A model generated the notes under the pieces. That model made no database searches. It had not been told where the DNA came from and was given only the letters and a program-made list of their open reading frames with translations. A stretch of DNA of 64,000 nucleotides from Symsagittifera roscoffensis (Eukaryota > Xenacoelomorpha > Acoela > Convolutidae), in the NCBI RefSeq assembly GCF_963678635.1, contig NC_087064.1, positions 25,276,189-25,340,188 of the forward strand, given 5' to 3'. Position numbers and translations under genes: made by a program. Numbering within the stretch: the first letter of the stretch is position 1; the number at the start of each line of letters is the position of its first letter. Shown in pieces: positions 27,001-40,225 of this stretch.

Positions 27001-30000
27001 TGTGGCTGTCGTGGTCAGACCTGCCAAGAGCATAGGGGGTATCAGGTTCTCTTTTTCTCCCCTGGTCAACGTCGCACCATCTCCTTGCCCGCTCTCGCCT
27101 GAACGACCTGCGCTCGTCAAAGAGGCCACCACTGCGCTGGCTTTTGACTTCACCACTCTCTGGTTTACGGCTCGACTTCCTGTCTTCCCTTTCAGCCGCT
27201 TCAGCCCCTTTCTGGCTCGTCTAACGGGTAATTTCTTTGTGACCTGCTGATCATCGGCACTGTCCTCTGTAACTGACTCGGTCAGAACATCAGACTCCAC
27301 GGAGCTCATTATTTTCTACAGGACCTCACGCATGATGGGTTGGTTCAATCCCACCTTCATTATGGACTGCGTCCCATATCGTCGTATCACGTCCCATGAC
27401 CTCTCCATGAAGTTCACTCGGCTCCAGGTTGCTCTTGTCTTGCTTTCTAGTTCACTTTGGTATCTCTCCCATTCCTCTTCCGGTAGCGTACTCAGGAAGG
27501 ATACCCTCATTGACTCTTCAATTTTTCTCCTCCTCGGTGATGGAGCAATCTTTGTGGATCCCTACTTCGATACTCTCTCGCCTGACTTATTGGGTCCATC
27601 GGGGATAAGTCGGCCGACGCCTCCTTTGTAGACTCCCATCGACTTCCCCATCGTCGTCTTCACTGAACCGGTCTTCTAGCAAGTCTCTCTCCAACGCTCC
27701 TAGACCCGTCTCACCCGGTTTTTCTGTCTTTCCCCCGATGTCGTCATCGTCTTGATTCATCAATTCATCGTCATTTGCATCAGGTTTTGGCTTAGGTCCT
27801 GAAGGGCCTTGTCGTGTGTCTATGCCCGAATCCGGCCGCGCCGGTACGGTCATGTCTCCTGCGTGATAAAACAATTCATCGTTCACCAGGAATTCTACGG
27901 ACTCCTCGCCATGTGGTGCCAGGTCCTCTATCGTTATGTATGAGCCTCCTCTGCACTCCTTTGCCACTTCCAGCATCACTACTTTCACTTCACCTTGATA
28001 AGTCATCTGTGGGAGCATACACCTCGTTCCACATCTCAGCCGAGACCTCTGGTCTCCTGGTAGGTGGTGCTTTGATCTTTTTCCTGCTCCAAGCATCAGG
28101 AAATGTGAAGTCAAACGTGTGCGCGGCTGCAACGTTCCAACTGATGAAGCGCGGCTCCATCCCTTCACTCCACCTCAGCATTTTCCTCTCTGCATCACGA
28201 GCTGCTCCGATGCGAGGGGTAATGACGGGAGATATGACTCCCAACAACATCCTCCTTGTCGGTGGATATCGAGGGCATTGGTCCGGCAGCGGCCTGGACC
28301 AGAAAGCCACGTTTGCTGGTTCTCTTTCACGTGTGCGTAGGCTTCTGGCAAGAGTGGGACTCTCATTGCCGCTCCTGAATCTTTCACTACTGGTCTCAGA
28401 TTCCAGAGCTTCGGGTTAAACTGGATGTGGGAAAGGTCTTTGCGGCCCATTCGGCACTTGAAGTTGTTTTTGAAATCCATCAACACCCAACCTGGCTCCG
28501 CTATTCTTCCGAACAGCCTGTCGTCGCTGGCCAGCCCTCTCAGCTCCCTCTGCTCTACCCAATTCAGCACGGAACAATCCACTACTGAGACCAGGTTGAC
28601 ATACAACACAGAATTCCTGTATGCCTTGACTTGCACGTCCGGGAACGCGAAAGACATCACCGGTCCATACACCACCGTGACGAATTCCGGCAGTCCGTGA
28701 ATCAGAGCCAGCGGATCGATCCGCATCATGGCAGCCAAATCTGTCAGCAAGGGCATGCCACAATACTGCTTACATTCACCCGCATCCGTCGCCACCTTAT
28801 CCTCTCCCGTGACACTTCTGTTCTGCTGCAAGAGATATTGGAGCAGGAGATTCCTCCAGTCTTTCATTTTCCTGAGCGAGGCAGTTTCCAACTGCGCGTT
28901 GAACTCACGACTTGTTCCCTGGAGTTGTTCGGGGTAACGCAACAGCACAAGCAAATCACCCAGCCGACCGTAGGTCATGGCAATTAGAGTCAGGAGTCCA
29001 TCCAATCTCAAATCTGCCAACGCTTGGGTGAAGAGGTTCGCCGGCCCTTCACGAAATTCTCATGACCAAATGTCACGTACAGGGCTAATATCAGGCCAAT
29101 CGACAGCTTCCTGATATCCTTGACGAAGCTCGCGATCAGGTTCCGAGATGCCCTCGGATAGCACGTCGACAGGAAGGATGGCGTCCATCCCACTCCCATT
29201 CTACCCAAGATGGCATCTGATCATTCATATTGTGCCCTCGTGGCTAGTACGTCAGCTTGGAACTTGTCAAGCGACATCGTGTTTACATCCTGCATCAATA
29301 TCAACATCATACCCCCAGCTAACTCCCGGGCATCAAACAAGTTCTTCAGATACGCGTGTATCTCTTTGATCACTGCCGGCGCATGCTCGAACACGTCCTC
29401 TCCCAAGGTGCACAGTCTCGGTGACAAGTACAACCATAAGTTGTTGTGCGGCATCGTGCGCAAAGCCATTGCCATGAGATCTTCTTCCGCTGATGTCATG
29501 TTTTTCCTGACTGTCCTTCCCTGTTCATTCTCCGCATGATCCATCTGTCTGAACCAGAGATCGTCAGCCACCTGTTGTACTAACAGATGATCGTCATCTA
29601 CCCCGGGTCTCAACTTCAGCAATCTGGCGAAATTGGACAGCTCCAACCCCAGAACCTCATCTAACACCAACCGAGTTGTGCTACCATCTTTGAGTCTCTG
29701 TATGGCATTGAAAATGTCAGCCCAAACGGCAGGAAGCTCAGATCGGGATAGGTAATAATTGTTGGGGTCTATCACTATGTTCGGGGCAGGAATTATTACG
29801 TTGAACCGTCCCTCTGCTATCGTTGTGACCATCGTGTATACAAACTGAAGGGGTTCTGGCAATGCAGCGTACCCTGGTGACAACACAAAGACCACCTTCA
29901 CTACATTTTGGGTGAAACGTTGTTTTGCTGCTGTTTCTACCTCAGTCATCGCCGAGAGCAATGTCATTATCGCCTCCCCTATGACCTCGTTGCTCGGGAT

Positions 30001-32329
30001 CGACCCATCCGTCAGACGGGACAACAAACCCCTGCTTTGCAGATGATAATTCGAGCCTGCAACCACTATCACCTGCGGCTCCATGCTGACCACCGTTTGC
30101 ACACTTATCATCATGCCTATTGACTGTCCCCAGTCCAATTTAGGCGCCGTCAAGAAAATCACGTCGGGCCAAAAGAGAGAACGGGGCGTGTAGAGAGTAT
30201 CCGAACTAGCCACAATCAGGTACTTGGCAGCTTTCATATCCAAGGGATCATAAGCGGCAAACAGCCCGTCACCGACTGGGGCCTTCAGTTCCCCGTATCT
30301 CCTGTCATCTCCATCCACCGTGTTCATTCGGGGGTAGTCTCTTGAATATTCGCCAGGCGTCTGACGGGGTGGTTTAGCAAACTGCCTGTACATCTTGTGA
30401 TGCTTGTTATTAGGCTTGTTATCTGTCTGAAACTTGCCCTTGCGAGCAGGTGGCGTCAGTTCCCTGGCTCTCTGGCGGACGTCCGTAAGAGACCGGGTAT
30501 TCAAAGGTCCAAAGGTATTGTCCTGAGGCAATCCATTCAGGTCTGCGTGCCGGAGCGTAGTCGTGGAGCAGCCAATCCACGCCCGGTATCCGATATAGTC
30601 GCGACACTGTGGGATTTTCTCCGCCGATTATTCTCATTGCGTCCTCCCGACACGTCAAGGTATTCATGTTCAACTTCGTTGACATGTCTGTCTTGTACTG
30701 TCCCCAATGACTAGGGTCTGATCGGTTCCAAAGCAGCACGCTGCCTGGTTCAACTCCCTCCGCTGGCACGGCACTCGTAGACGGTCCTGCTACTGAAGCA
30801 GGGTTCGCCGTAGCGGGCGGGTCGTTCCTCCTAGACACGGTCTGGGAGTTATTCCTGTTCTGATCAACTGATCTCCCGAGTCGGCTTTCAAGCGGTTGTG
30901 TTCTGGGAGGAGGAGCAGTCCCTAGCCTCTCTCTCACGTTTGAGCTCGGAGCGATGGGTGCTGCTGTAGCCGTCTCCGTTGCCAAAGGCCCTAGGCGGTT
31001 GACGAGGGAATCGGGCACGCCTGCCCTTATTCTAGTTCCTCCGGTCGAACTGGTCCAAGCCAGAGAACTGGTCGCCCTTGACTCCTGCTCCAATTCCCTC
31101 AACTGCGTCTGAAATACGTCATTGATCCAGTGTCTCCCTTGTTGGGTGTTGAAATGTATCCCATCTCTGGTGAGCGCGAGGTGATCAATCATGCGCAACG
31201 TGTTCTCGAGATCCAGAAGCCGCAGCTCGCCAGGGTTGTTTCTCACCAGACTGCGGATCATTTCGTTCCACCGTGTCACGTTGCCATTCATAAAATCTGC
31301 CACTACGGTGCCCACCATCGGGTTTTGTGGTATCGTGCACAGCACCACGAGCCTGGGCCTGTACTTCTCCTTTAGTTCGTTCAGGAGGCAGACCAGTAGA
31401 GGCTCCCACTCGCTCTCCGGAGTCACTGGTGCTCTCGAGACGTCATTGGTTCCCAGCATTATTACCAGCGTATCCAGGTAATCTTCGCTCTGGAACTCCA
31501 TCATCTTGATGACCTGAGCCACTGAGGCTCCTCCAAAGGACAGAGCGGTAGTCTGACCACAGACGAAGATCTCATTCAGATCCCTCACCAAACTGTCTCC
31601 TATGATCAAGTGGCGATTTCCTGGGGGAATCACCTGGTCGCTCATTGTCGCCAGAACTTCCTGTGACACTTGGCTCACCTTTGCCATATACAGCTCCTTC
31701 AGGTGCTTTATTTCATCCTCCTTGTAGGCCACCTGCAGATCTTCGTACTTCTTTTTCCATTCGTCTCTTTCTCGAGCTATCGCCCTATACTCGTGGAGTT
31801 TGGCACACAGCTCGCTCTGATCTCTCTCTTTCTTCTCCAACGTCTCAATCGTCTCCGACGTCTGGATTTCTATCTCGCTCACCCTCACTCTCTTCGGAGG
31901 AGGAGCAGCTGTTGGAGAGTCGACCGAATGTGACGGGCCTGGCCCGTCACGTTGTCTTTTTGCTCCGATGAGCGGCTGCGCAGGTTGGACCGGCAAGGGC
32001 ATCTCACCTAGCCGGTGGTCCCTCTGTTCACCTAGTCCTGGCTCACGAGCCAGGTCGTGGCCAGACATTTCTCCACGCCGCCATCTCATCAGTCGGTTTC
32101 GACCTCTCTCGGCGGTCCCGGACTCACCGAAGGCCAACATCAACACGACTTCTGTAGGGCGATTCCCTCGACCCTCTCGTCCTAACGCATTGAGGAGCGC
32201 GACCACAAACATCGCCAGCCCCGGGTCTTCTCGTGTAAAGTTACAATCGATCAGCCGCTGATAGATCTCGTCTAGAGTCGCTCCTAGACTCGCTGAGAGG
32301 AATTCCATTAGTTCATTCGTATCACCCAT
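24068..32329 (-). pseudogene. ORF2 of element B, broken
   Basis: About 8.26 kb, homologous to ORF2 of element A and extending past its cut end, so it shows the C-terminal third. Pieces: 32329-30419 (N-terminus, coiled coil at about 150-210, SGNH domain); 30531-29221 (second SGNH-like domain, helical part); 29208-29008; 29020-28175; a segment in another frame at about 28310-27990; then 28168-27587 with an acidic Gly/Pro linker; 27510-27316; 27309-24973 (778 residues beginning with a basic stretch RRARKGLKRLKGK); and 24844-24068. Breaks seen: in-frame stops at 29221, 27316 and 24973 and frameshifts near 30500, 29010, 28310, 28000 and 24890. The C-terminal 1,000 residues have no recognisable domain. 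The TAG at 27316 followed at once by an ATG at 27309 could be a real gene boundary rather than decay. Confidence 0.85.
31110..31625 (-). other. SGNH hydrolase domain in ORF2 of element B
   Basis: HLIIGDSLVRDL (31592-31603 for GDSL), SFGGASVAQ, MLGTNDVSR and RDGIHFNTQQG. Ser, Gly, Asn and the Asp-x-x-His pair are all present, so the domain looked catalytically competent before the surrounding frame decayed. Confidence 0.87.
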
Positions 32330-32795
32330 TTCTTATCGTGTTGATTCTTGTTGTCGTGTAGTTTCTTCCGGTTGGTTTGATTCAATGAATTCAATAAACA
32401 ATTTCTGATCAATCAAGATCTAAAAAACAAGTCGCGACTTAAAACCATCATTTTTGGATAAAACATCATTCAACTCTTTAAAACTCTTCATTGAAATTCC
32501 CTTCTCAATTCTGATTTAAAAATTTAGCACCAAGGTGGATCGTCCACCTGTATCTTTGTCAGGTTAGCACCAATGAGCGCTGTCACCTTGATTACGTGGA
32601 GTATTCTAAGTCTTTTATGACACAAAACATGAAACATATCATAACAATAACATAACACATAAACATCACCCATCTATACTTATCACATTAACATAATCCC
32701 TAATATTATGCCTAAAACCTAATCCTAATCTAAAACCTGACACTAATTCTTATCAAGTGAACTTAATAAAAACCACTTATCGCCAAATGCAATTC
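32330..32795 (-). other. Gap between gag-pol and ORF2 of element B
   Basis: No coding frame. It contains the acceptor-like TTGTTTTTTAG/ATCTTGATTGATCA ending at 32420, whose downstream bases match those after the element C acceptor (ATCCTGATTGATCA). Confidence 0.55.
32420..32430 (-). promoter_or_regulatory. Candidate 3' splice site for ORF2 mRNA (element B)
   Basis: Sense TTGTTTTTTAG followed by ATCTTGATTGATCA, 90 nt before the ORF2 ATG. Position and flanking bases correspond to the element C site. Confidence 0.5.
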
Positions 32796-33404
32796 CTAGC
32801 ATATGCTCAGATAGTATTTTTTATGTAAATAAACCTCTATGTCAGTTTCTGAAAATATCACATGTACAAGTGCGTACAACTCTCTCGGATGTAGCTTTCC
32901 CCTATTAGGATCATATACTGGTAACGAGAGAGAGAGGTCACTCCTCTCTCAACCAAAAAATCCCTAAGTCGAGTCAAGGCCAATACCAAGCTCTCTGGAT
33001 CTACGTGTTGCCTATCAGTGGCCTTGGTAACCAGGAAACACAAATATTTCCCTGGTATCTGTGATGCAACAGGGGGCAGCGCTATCATCCCTCCCACACC
33101 AGGCCTCTGTTTCCATAAAAATTCGATGTTCTTATACTCTCTTTTGAAATCAGCCGCTAGTGCTGTTTTGAAGCTTACGTCCGCGGTTATCGCTATAGCG
33201 CATGTGCGTTCCGTGAGTATAAAATCGCTGTCCGTTATGACGATATTGTTTGAATAATGGTTCGGTAGGTCGAAATAAGATTCAAAAAACCGTCCGAAAG
33301 GTGGTTTTTTAGCATTCTCGCCTTCCGTTTCCAGTTCTCCGGTTTCTCTTGCCGATTTCAATTTTTTTATTATCAGATTTTCGGTGTGGGTGAGTCCTAC
33401 CCCC

Positions 33405-33443
33405 ACTCCCCGGACAAAAATATCCATCGACGTCCCCGTCGAT
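33405..33443 (-). promoter_or_regulatory. Internal polypurine-tract-like motif with conserved hairpin (element B)
   Basis: TTTTTGTCCGGGGAGT (plus-strand 33405-33420) preceded by hairpin ATCGACG-GGGA-CGTCGAT (33426-33443), exactly as in elements A and C. Confidence 0.6.
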
Positions 33444-35847
33444 CGCCCAAAGTCTAGGAGATCCAGGTTGGATTGTGGAACACGTGGAGGACCATCTGGG
33501 GCGACCCAGTTGGACTCGGTATTGTCATGGCTGACGTGTTTGATGCCGTCTTTATCGACGTCCTGAATCGCCAGGATCGTCTCTTTTGGATCTGTCGGCA
33601 GATCATGGAGCCATTCGAGCACCCGCAAGTTCGTTAGTTCTTGCTCATGAGTCTGTTCCGCTTCTGGTTCGAACTCCACTTCCGGTTCCGATCGATCATC
33701 GATCCAATCCTGATCCATGTCATTCACCAAGTCGACTTCTTCTTGCACCACCACTTCGTCCAGTCCTATCAGCGAATCCATCATATCACTTACAACTACC
33801 CTGTCCACGACGAAATCCTCGCCGTACGGATTGTATTTCTTCTTGTTTTTTCCTCTCTTGCTCTGGCGTGTTTCCATGGTGAGAGGAAAGTCAGGCTGTA
33901 TTCCTTTGTCAATTTCAATTTGTTCCGGGCAGTCCCAGTCTTCCTCGGCATAAGGTAGAGTTTCATCGTCCACCTCTACTCGCTCGGTCAACTCCAGGTC
34001 CAGTGGTAGGTCGCAATCGTCCACCACCTCATTCCCGTCGTTCTTGTCGCGAGTACCCCTTTCATTCACCTCACAAGCAGGATCCGCTATCAAATAGTCT
34101 CCCTCTTGCATGTCCGCTGGGATGCACCAGTCCTCTGACGAGGCATTGTGTGGTTTGATGTTTTCGTAGTGAGCTGCTCTTCCAGTGCTCAATCGATAAA
34201 AACGACCTCCTTGGTGCACCTCTGTTATCTGAAATGGACCACGCCATTTCTTTAATAATTTCTTGGTTCCTTTTGGTGGAACCACTTCCTGGAACACCCA
34301 GACGTAGTCGCCAACTGAGTAGGCTTTTGCATCGGCTGTCCTTTTATCAAACCTCCTTTTTTGTCTAATTTGCGACTGTTGCGTGTTCCTCCTGCATACG
34401 TCATTGAGGTCCTGCTGTCTTCTAATAACATCCCGCACGTACGTACGTTTGCGGTGCTGTTCTCTTCCCCTCGTATTCAGGGTAGAAAAACGTCAACGGA
34501 AGCGCCTTTTCGTGACCCGTTAGCATCATATGCGGACTTTTTCCCGTGGTGGAGTGATCTGTGCTGTTGTAAGCACCCATCACTTCCGGTAAGTTTCTAT
34601 CCCAGTCATCCATGTAGCGTGAGCAATAAACTCTCAACATGGATACCAGCGTGCGATTCTGCCTTTCGACTAGGCCATTCGTTTGCGGGTGATAAGTGGT
34701 CGAGTGGGCCTGTGCTACCTGCGACCTTTTCATTAACTCCTTCGTGAGATCACCCACAAATGCTTCGCCATTGTCCGATTGGAATGTGACGGGGCAGCCG
34801 TGCCTCGCTATCCACACATTTATCAAATGATCGCACGTTTCTTCCACTGATGCTGTCATGCAGGGTGCTGCCTCTGCATATTTCGTAATTTGATCAATCA
34901 TTACCAGCACCTGATTGTAGCCCGTGGCTGTCATGCATATCTTTTGGTGATCGATCTACACCACTTCATTGAATCCTGATGATTCTTTTGATTGCAGAGG
35001 GAATCTCAGTTTCCTGGGGTCCTTCGCCTGTTGGCATGACAAGCACGCTTCAAGCCAGGCCATTCAAATCGTTTCTGTATCCTGTTATACATTTTGTCCA
35101 CTCCCTGGTGGCCCATTTGTTCATGTGAACGAAAGAGCAATTCGGTCTGGTATAACTGTGGTAACACTATCGAGTTGTACTTGTAAAGGACCTTGTCCTC
35201 CTCTCTACGTTTACAGGATATGATTCCGTCTTTGTTCAGGTACAACAAATCTTTTCTTTTCAGGTAGAACTGCTTCAAGATCTTGTTGCTGTCTTCTTCC
35301 AAGTCTCCCTTTTCAGATGCTCCATTCTCGATCCATCTCTTCAGACTGCTCGTCATTCTATCATTTTGTTGAGCCCTTAGGAGATCCGACAGCTTGTACC
35401 TGGCTTTCAAATACGTCTTTACCACGTTCATTTGCCCGCTCATTATCTCCTGGGCATGGGCATCGTCCCTCAACTTAACGCACCATATCTTCTTCAAAGG
35501 CGTTGCTTCCTGCACAGATGGCTCCAGATTGGTACGGACGACCGTACCATGTGGCAGTAATCCGGTTGGGCGTTTCAAAACTGCTATCAGCTCGAGCTCA
35601 TCGGCGGCATTATCCAACACGGTGCCCTCCTCATCGGAGGTGTACCTGTCTCTGTCCGGATCCTGATGCATATCCCTGTCCAGCCCGCGTTGTTTCCAGT
35701 CCACCAACAAGGAATGAATCTCAATCTCCGATACATCAGAATTGGAAGTAGTCTCGGATGTGTTGTCCCAGGACTGCGGCCTCGAGTCATCACTTGAGTC
35801 GAGTGACTCTACACCATCACGTTCCACTCTGTCTGTGATGTTTCTCG

Positions 35848-35949
35848 ACTCCCCGGACAAAATTCTGTCCCTAGGTGGTCTCATTAACCTCTCCCCGGAC
35901 AAATCGTCCTGTCCGGGCCTGAAGATATCCGACTCCCTGGACATTGTTT
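35848..35949 (-). promoter_or_regulatory. Cluster of polypurine-tract-like motifs before integrase (element B)
   Basis: Plus-strand ACTCCCCGGACAAAATT (35848-35864), CTCCCCGGACAAAT (35891-35904) and a diverged GACTCCCTGGACATTG (35931-35946). They are spaced about 40 nt apart, in the linker between RNase H and integrase. Confidence 0.55.
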
Positions 35950-36939
35950 CGTCCCGGAAGACCAATCTGAGCCCGGCTCGTATTCTGCTTTTGCAACTGT
36001 GAAACGTACTTTTCTCGTGAAGCTGGATTTCGACTTCACCTTGACTTCCTCAGTGATTTGGACCGGGATCGGTTTCCCATGTTCTGGGAACGAAGTCCGC
36101 AACAAGACATCCTTTGGCATTGAGGTCACCAGCTGGTTCACTATCGACCGGCAATCCCGTTCCACATCGCGACCGCGAATGATCACCGGCCTCTTCTCTG
36201 TCTTCTCAGTTACGGTCAATCGCTGCATGGTCTCCATCCACTCACGATCATGTCTGTCGACTTCTCTATCCAACAAATCACGAAGTTTCTCCATGACATC
36301 CGGCGCCACATTCACTGTGCTATTTAGCAGAGCTATGCTGTTTATACCCAGCCTGGTAAGCTCCTGCTGCACCAGATTGGATCGGACTAGCAGATCCAGC
36401 GGAACGGGTTCACCCCTGGCTAAAACCTTTATCTCAGCGGCCATTTCCACTGGAAGGTCAGGGTGTCCTGGTATAGGGTGCCCTGACTTGTCCAGCCACT
36501 TAGAGAGTGGTAGTTTGTCGTAGGTTTCCTTGTCTAGGAATGAAAAGCCGTCTTTGATCTCCGCTTGGTTAGCCTGCTTCTCTTCGAGGCGCTCATAGAA
36601 TTCTGTCTTCTTACTGAGGCTATCAGCATTCTGATGCTTGTCACGGGTCCGGTGCTCTATGATTATGTGGTATCCATCCAGGCGCACGATCCAACGACCT
36701 ATATAACTTTGGTCCATTGAATAGGTTTTCAGCCAGGCAAGGGCATGATTATCCACACGCAACTTGAAAGGAGCACTCCCCAAGTAAGCCCTGTACTTTT
36801 CCACAAAAGTGATCACCGCGAACATTTCCGCTTTTGGTGCGCCATACTTCATCTCAGTGTCACTCAAGACCTTACTTCCGTAGGCTATTGGACGGAGAAC
36901 CGTTCTCCCGTTCCACTCTTGCTCTTGGTGAAGTATGCC

Positions 36940-39900
36940 TGATATCGCAACCACCGATGCATCCGTGTCCAGCACGAACATCCCCTTCTCTGTTGGCATG
37001 CCGAGGACCGGTGCCTCACAAAGTTCACGTTTGATGTTCTCAAATGAAACTTGTGCCTCATCAGTCCAAGTGAACTTTTTGCCTTTGTTTCTCATCAACC
37101 GCTGCATGGGGTATAATTTGTCAGCATACCCCTTGATGAATTCTCGATAGTAATTAGCAAATCCCAAAAAACTCATTAGTTGTGTATCTGTTTTAGGTGC
37201 CTTCCAGGTCAACACCGCTTCGACTGCTTCAGGATCTGGTCTCACTCCATGCTTATCCACCAGGCGGCCCAGATACTTTATGGAGTCTCTGAGGATTTCA
37301 CACTTAGAGGGTTTACATTTCAGGCCCGCCTGCTTCATGGAAGTAAACACCTCATCCAACCTCTCTATGTGGTCCTCTAAGGTTGGTGTTGCAATCACAA
37401 CATCATCGACATAACACATGATGAGATTCCCGTATTTCTTAGTCACGCTCGTGAGTGCCTGGGCCATCAGTCGCTGGAATGTGGCCGTCGCGTTGCACAA
37501 CCCGAACGGCATCCTCTTCCACTGGAACAACCCCAGCTCGCACGCGAAGCCTGTTTTTTCACGATCTTGCTTTCGGAGTGGCACTTGCCAGAACGCAGAG
37601 CCCAAATCCAACGTCGTGAAGAACTTCGCGTCTCCCAGTTTGGATAGGCTCTCATCGATGCGGGGAATCGGGTATGCGTCCTTAAAATTCACTGCGTTCA
37701 GATAACGGAAATCACAACAAAACCTGAGTTGCCCCCCTTTCTTTTTCGCCATGACCACGCCACAAGCCCACGGGGACTTCGACGGCTCGATCATGTCATA
37801 CTCCATTAACATCTCGATTTCCTTCCTGCATGCTTCTGACTTGTGAGGGGTCATTCTTCTCGCCCCTTCCCTATGAGGTACCGAGCCATCTTCTATCTCA
37901 ATTTCGTGTTCTACAAAGTTACAGCAACCTATGTCGGCCTTATGTTTCGAAAAAACGTCTGCGTTCCGACTTAGCACGGCCCCGAGCGAATCTAGTTCCT
38001 TATCTGATATTTTACCCTTCAAATGTTCTATCTCAGGTAGGACCGGTTTATTCGCTGCTAACTCTGTTTCTGTCGGCCTCTCGGGAAAGCTGGAACAACT
38101 AGACAACCCATCATCTGTTTCCGACTTCATCGAAAACAATTTCCTAGAAGATTTCAATTCATTTACTCTCTTCAATAAACATTTTTGGTTTGCATGCAAG
38201 AGACATTTAGTTACATCAAACTTCTTCAAGTTCTCCACACTCTGAAAGTCTGTGTTCAGTGGCAAAGCATAGCCAAGTTTCTTTCCCCTCTGTATTGTCA
38301 CTGTTGTTGCTTCTGTGTTCAGCAACACACTCACAAACAGTCCGCACTGAGTGAGTGAGAAGCTTCTTCCTAAAATAGCCGAGCTTTTACTGTTTGGATT
38401 TGGTACCAGACACACCTGTCTGTCATTGCTGAGTTCATTCAAGTTCCTCATCCTAAACGTCGCTATTACGGCTTGGTTTGGTTTCAATCTAACCTTTCGA
38501 TCCAGAAAAATCGGCACCTTGGCCTGGTTAATTAAGATCTTATTAAGGGGTTTCTTTTCATACTTTCTCCAAGGATCCTTGATCCTAATCAACCCGTCAT
38601 TGAGATCGATCGTGACATCAAAGTTGCGTACGAAGTCCCTCCCTAATATGAACTGATCGGATTCGTCCAAATTCTCCACTACTAGGAAGCTCATCCAAAG
38701 ATGTCTTCCTCCAAGTTGCAGTGAAATGATCGGGGTTCGTCCAGTCACATAGATCGCTCCCTGATTGGCAGCTGCCAGTCTTATGTTTGTAGGTATCAGA
38801 TCCGACCTGTCAAAGCCCATGTCAGTCCAGGTTTTGACTGGCATGACACTTACCACTGCACCCGTGTCTAACAGTCCTTTCACTGAAAGTTGCCTGCCCT
38901 GCACATCTAGCATATGTGCTGCCAGATCGGCTTCGCAGCCTATGTGCACCGCATCTTGTTCGAGCATGGCGTTGTGTCCGATTCGTCTAACCTTCAGCTC
39001 CTCTTGACCAATGTATATCCGGCCAATGTGATCATTCGCATCAGTTACGTGAGCTTTTGTGTAGATATTGATGCCATGCACATTCATTAGAATCGGGTAT
39101 GGGCCATGGACTTCGATGTTATGTCCATCCACTTTCATCAGCCTCGGACCCCCTGTCGTGAGCAGCGCTCGCACTGCCTTGGAATCCATTTTGAGATCTT
39201 TCTCCCACAGGTAGTCTGCATAAATGTCCAGATGGACTAATGTAATCTCGGATGGTTCACTCAAGTTCTTGACCACCTGGTGTCCTGCGACCGAGATGAT
39301 GGACATTATCTTCGTCCCTTCCTTCGTCATGCCGAAAGTTCTACCAGATATAACGTTCAGTTTTAGTCCCTGCTTCCGGGGTTCCTCTTTGTCTCCTATT
39401 TTCGTCGTTTTACCCAGAATATTAAAATTTTCGCGAAGATCTGTGCTCTCCAGTTCCGACCTTACCCATTGCTCCACTTCTTTCGTGGCTAGCTCCTGTT
39501 TGACATTCTGCAACGCTGTCCTTGCCGCCAGACCGTAATCCACCTTGAGTGGGCTAGCCGACTCTGCCTCCAGGCTCGAGGCTACCACCTCGTCAGGCAG
39601 TGTCTTTACCTTCTTAGTCGTAAAGGTGCTCGGTGTCGTCTCCTTTCTCCGAGACTCGGCTTCGTTCATCAGACGTGCTCGACTGGTCTTGACACCCGAA
39701 AGCGCCTCTTCGTGGCGGGGATGTTTCGCGTCCGCCACTGCATCCCAAAACTGAGTGGAGTCCGACTTGAAGTGTCCTTCCAAATTACAGAAGAAGCACC
39801 TCGGACCATATTTCACGATGAGCCCTCTGACGTACTATTCGTGAACCTCGTCGGTCGCGTCGACGTCGTCGAGAAAGTAGCCTATTGCCTTCATGTTCTG

Positions 39901-40219
39901 TTTGTATGCAGAACACGCGAAAACGTGATGGTCCATCGAACCACAATTCGCACACGACCTCCTCTTGTCCATGTTATCGCGAGGTTTGTACCAACTGGAG
40001 TTCGCACCAGTGTTTGTCCCGCTGTAGTTACCACAAATGCTGTAACGGTTTTGCGCCCTCGGTTTTATGAGTAAATACTCGCGTGACTTCATACGCAAAT
40101 CATCGGGCGTGGGTACCTGGTCAAGTGACAGGGTGAAGTGTGTGGCCAAAATCGTCTTCAACTCTTCACTCTTTACTTCGTCCATGAACTTTGAAGCAAT
40201 CGCCAAGTTTCGCTCGGAT
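36940..40219 (-). repeat. Tandem duplication inside gag-pol of element B, 3' copy
   Basis: About 3,280 bp, nearly identical to 40226-43497 (constant offset 3,278 on the gag side, 3,286 on the RT side). It carries gag zinc knuckles, protease and reverse transcriptase to the start of RNase H. Confidence 0.95.
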
Positions 40220-40225
40220 ATTTTC

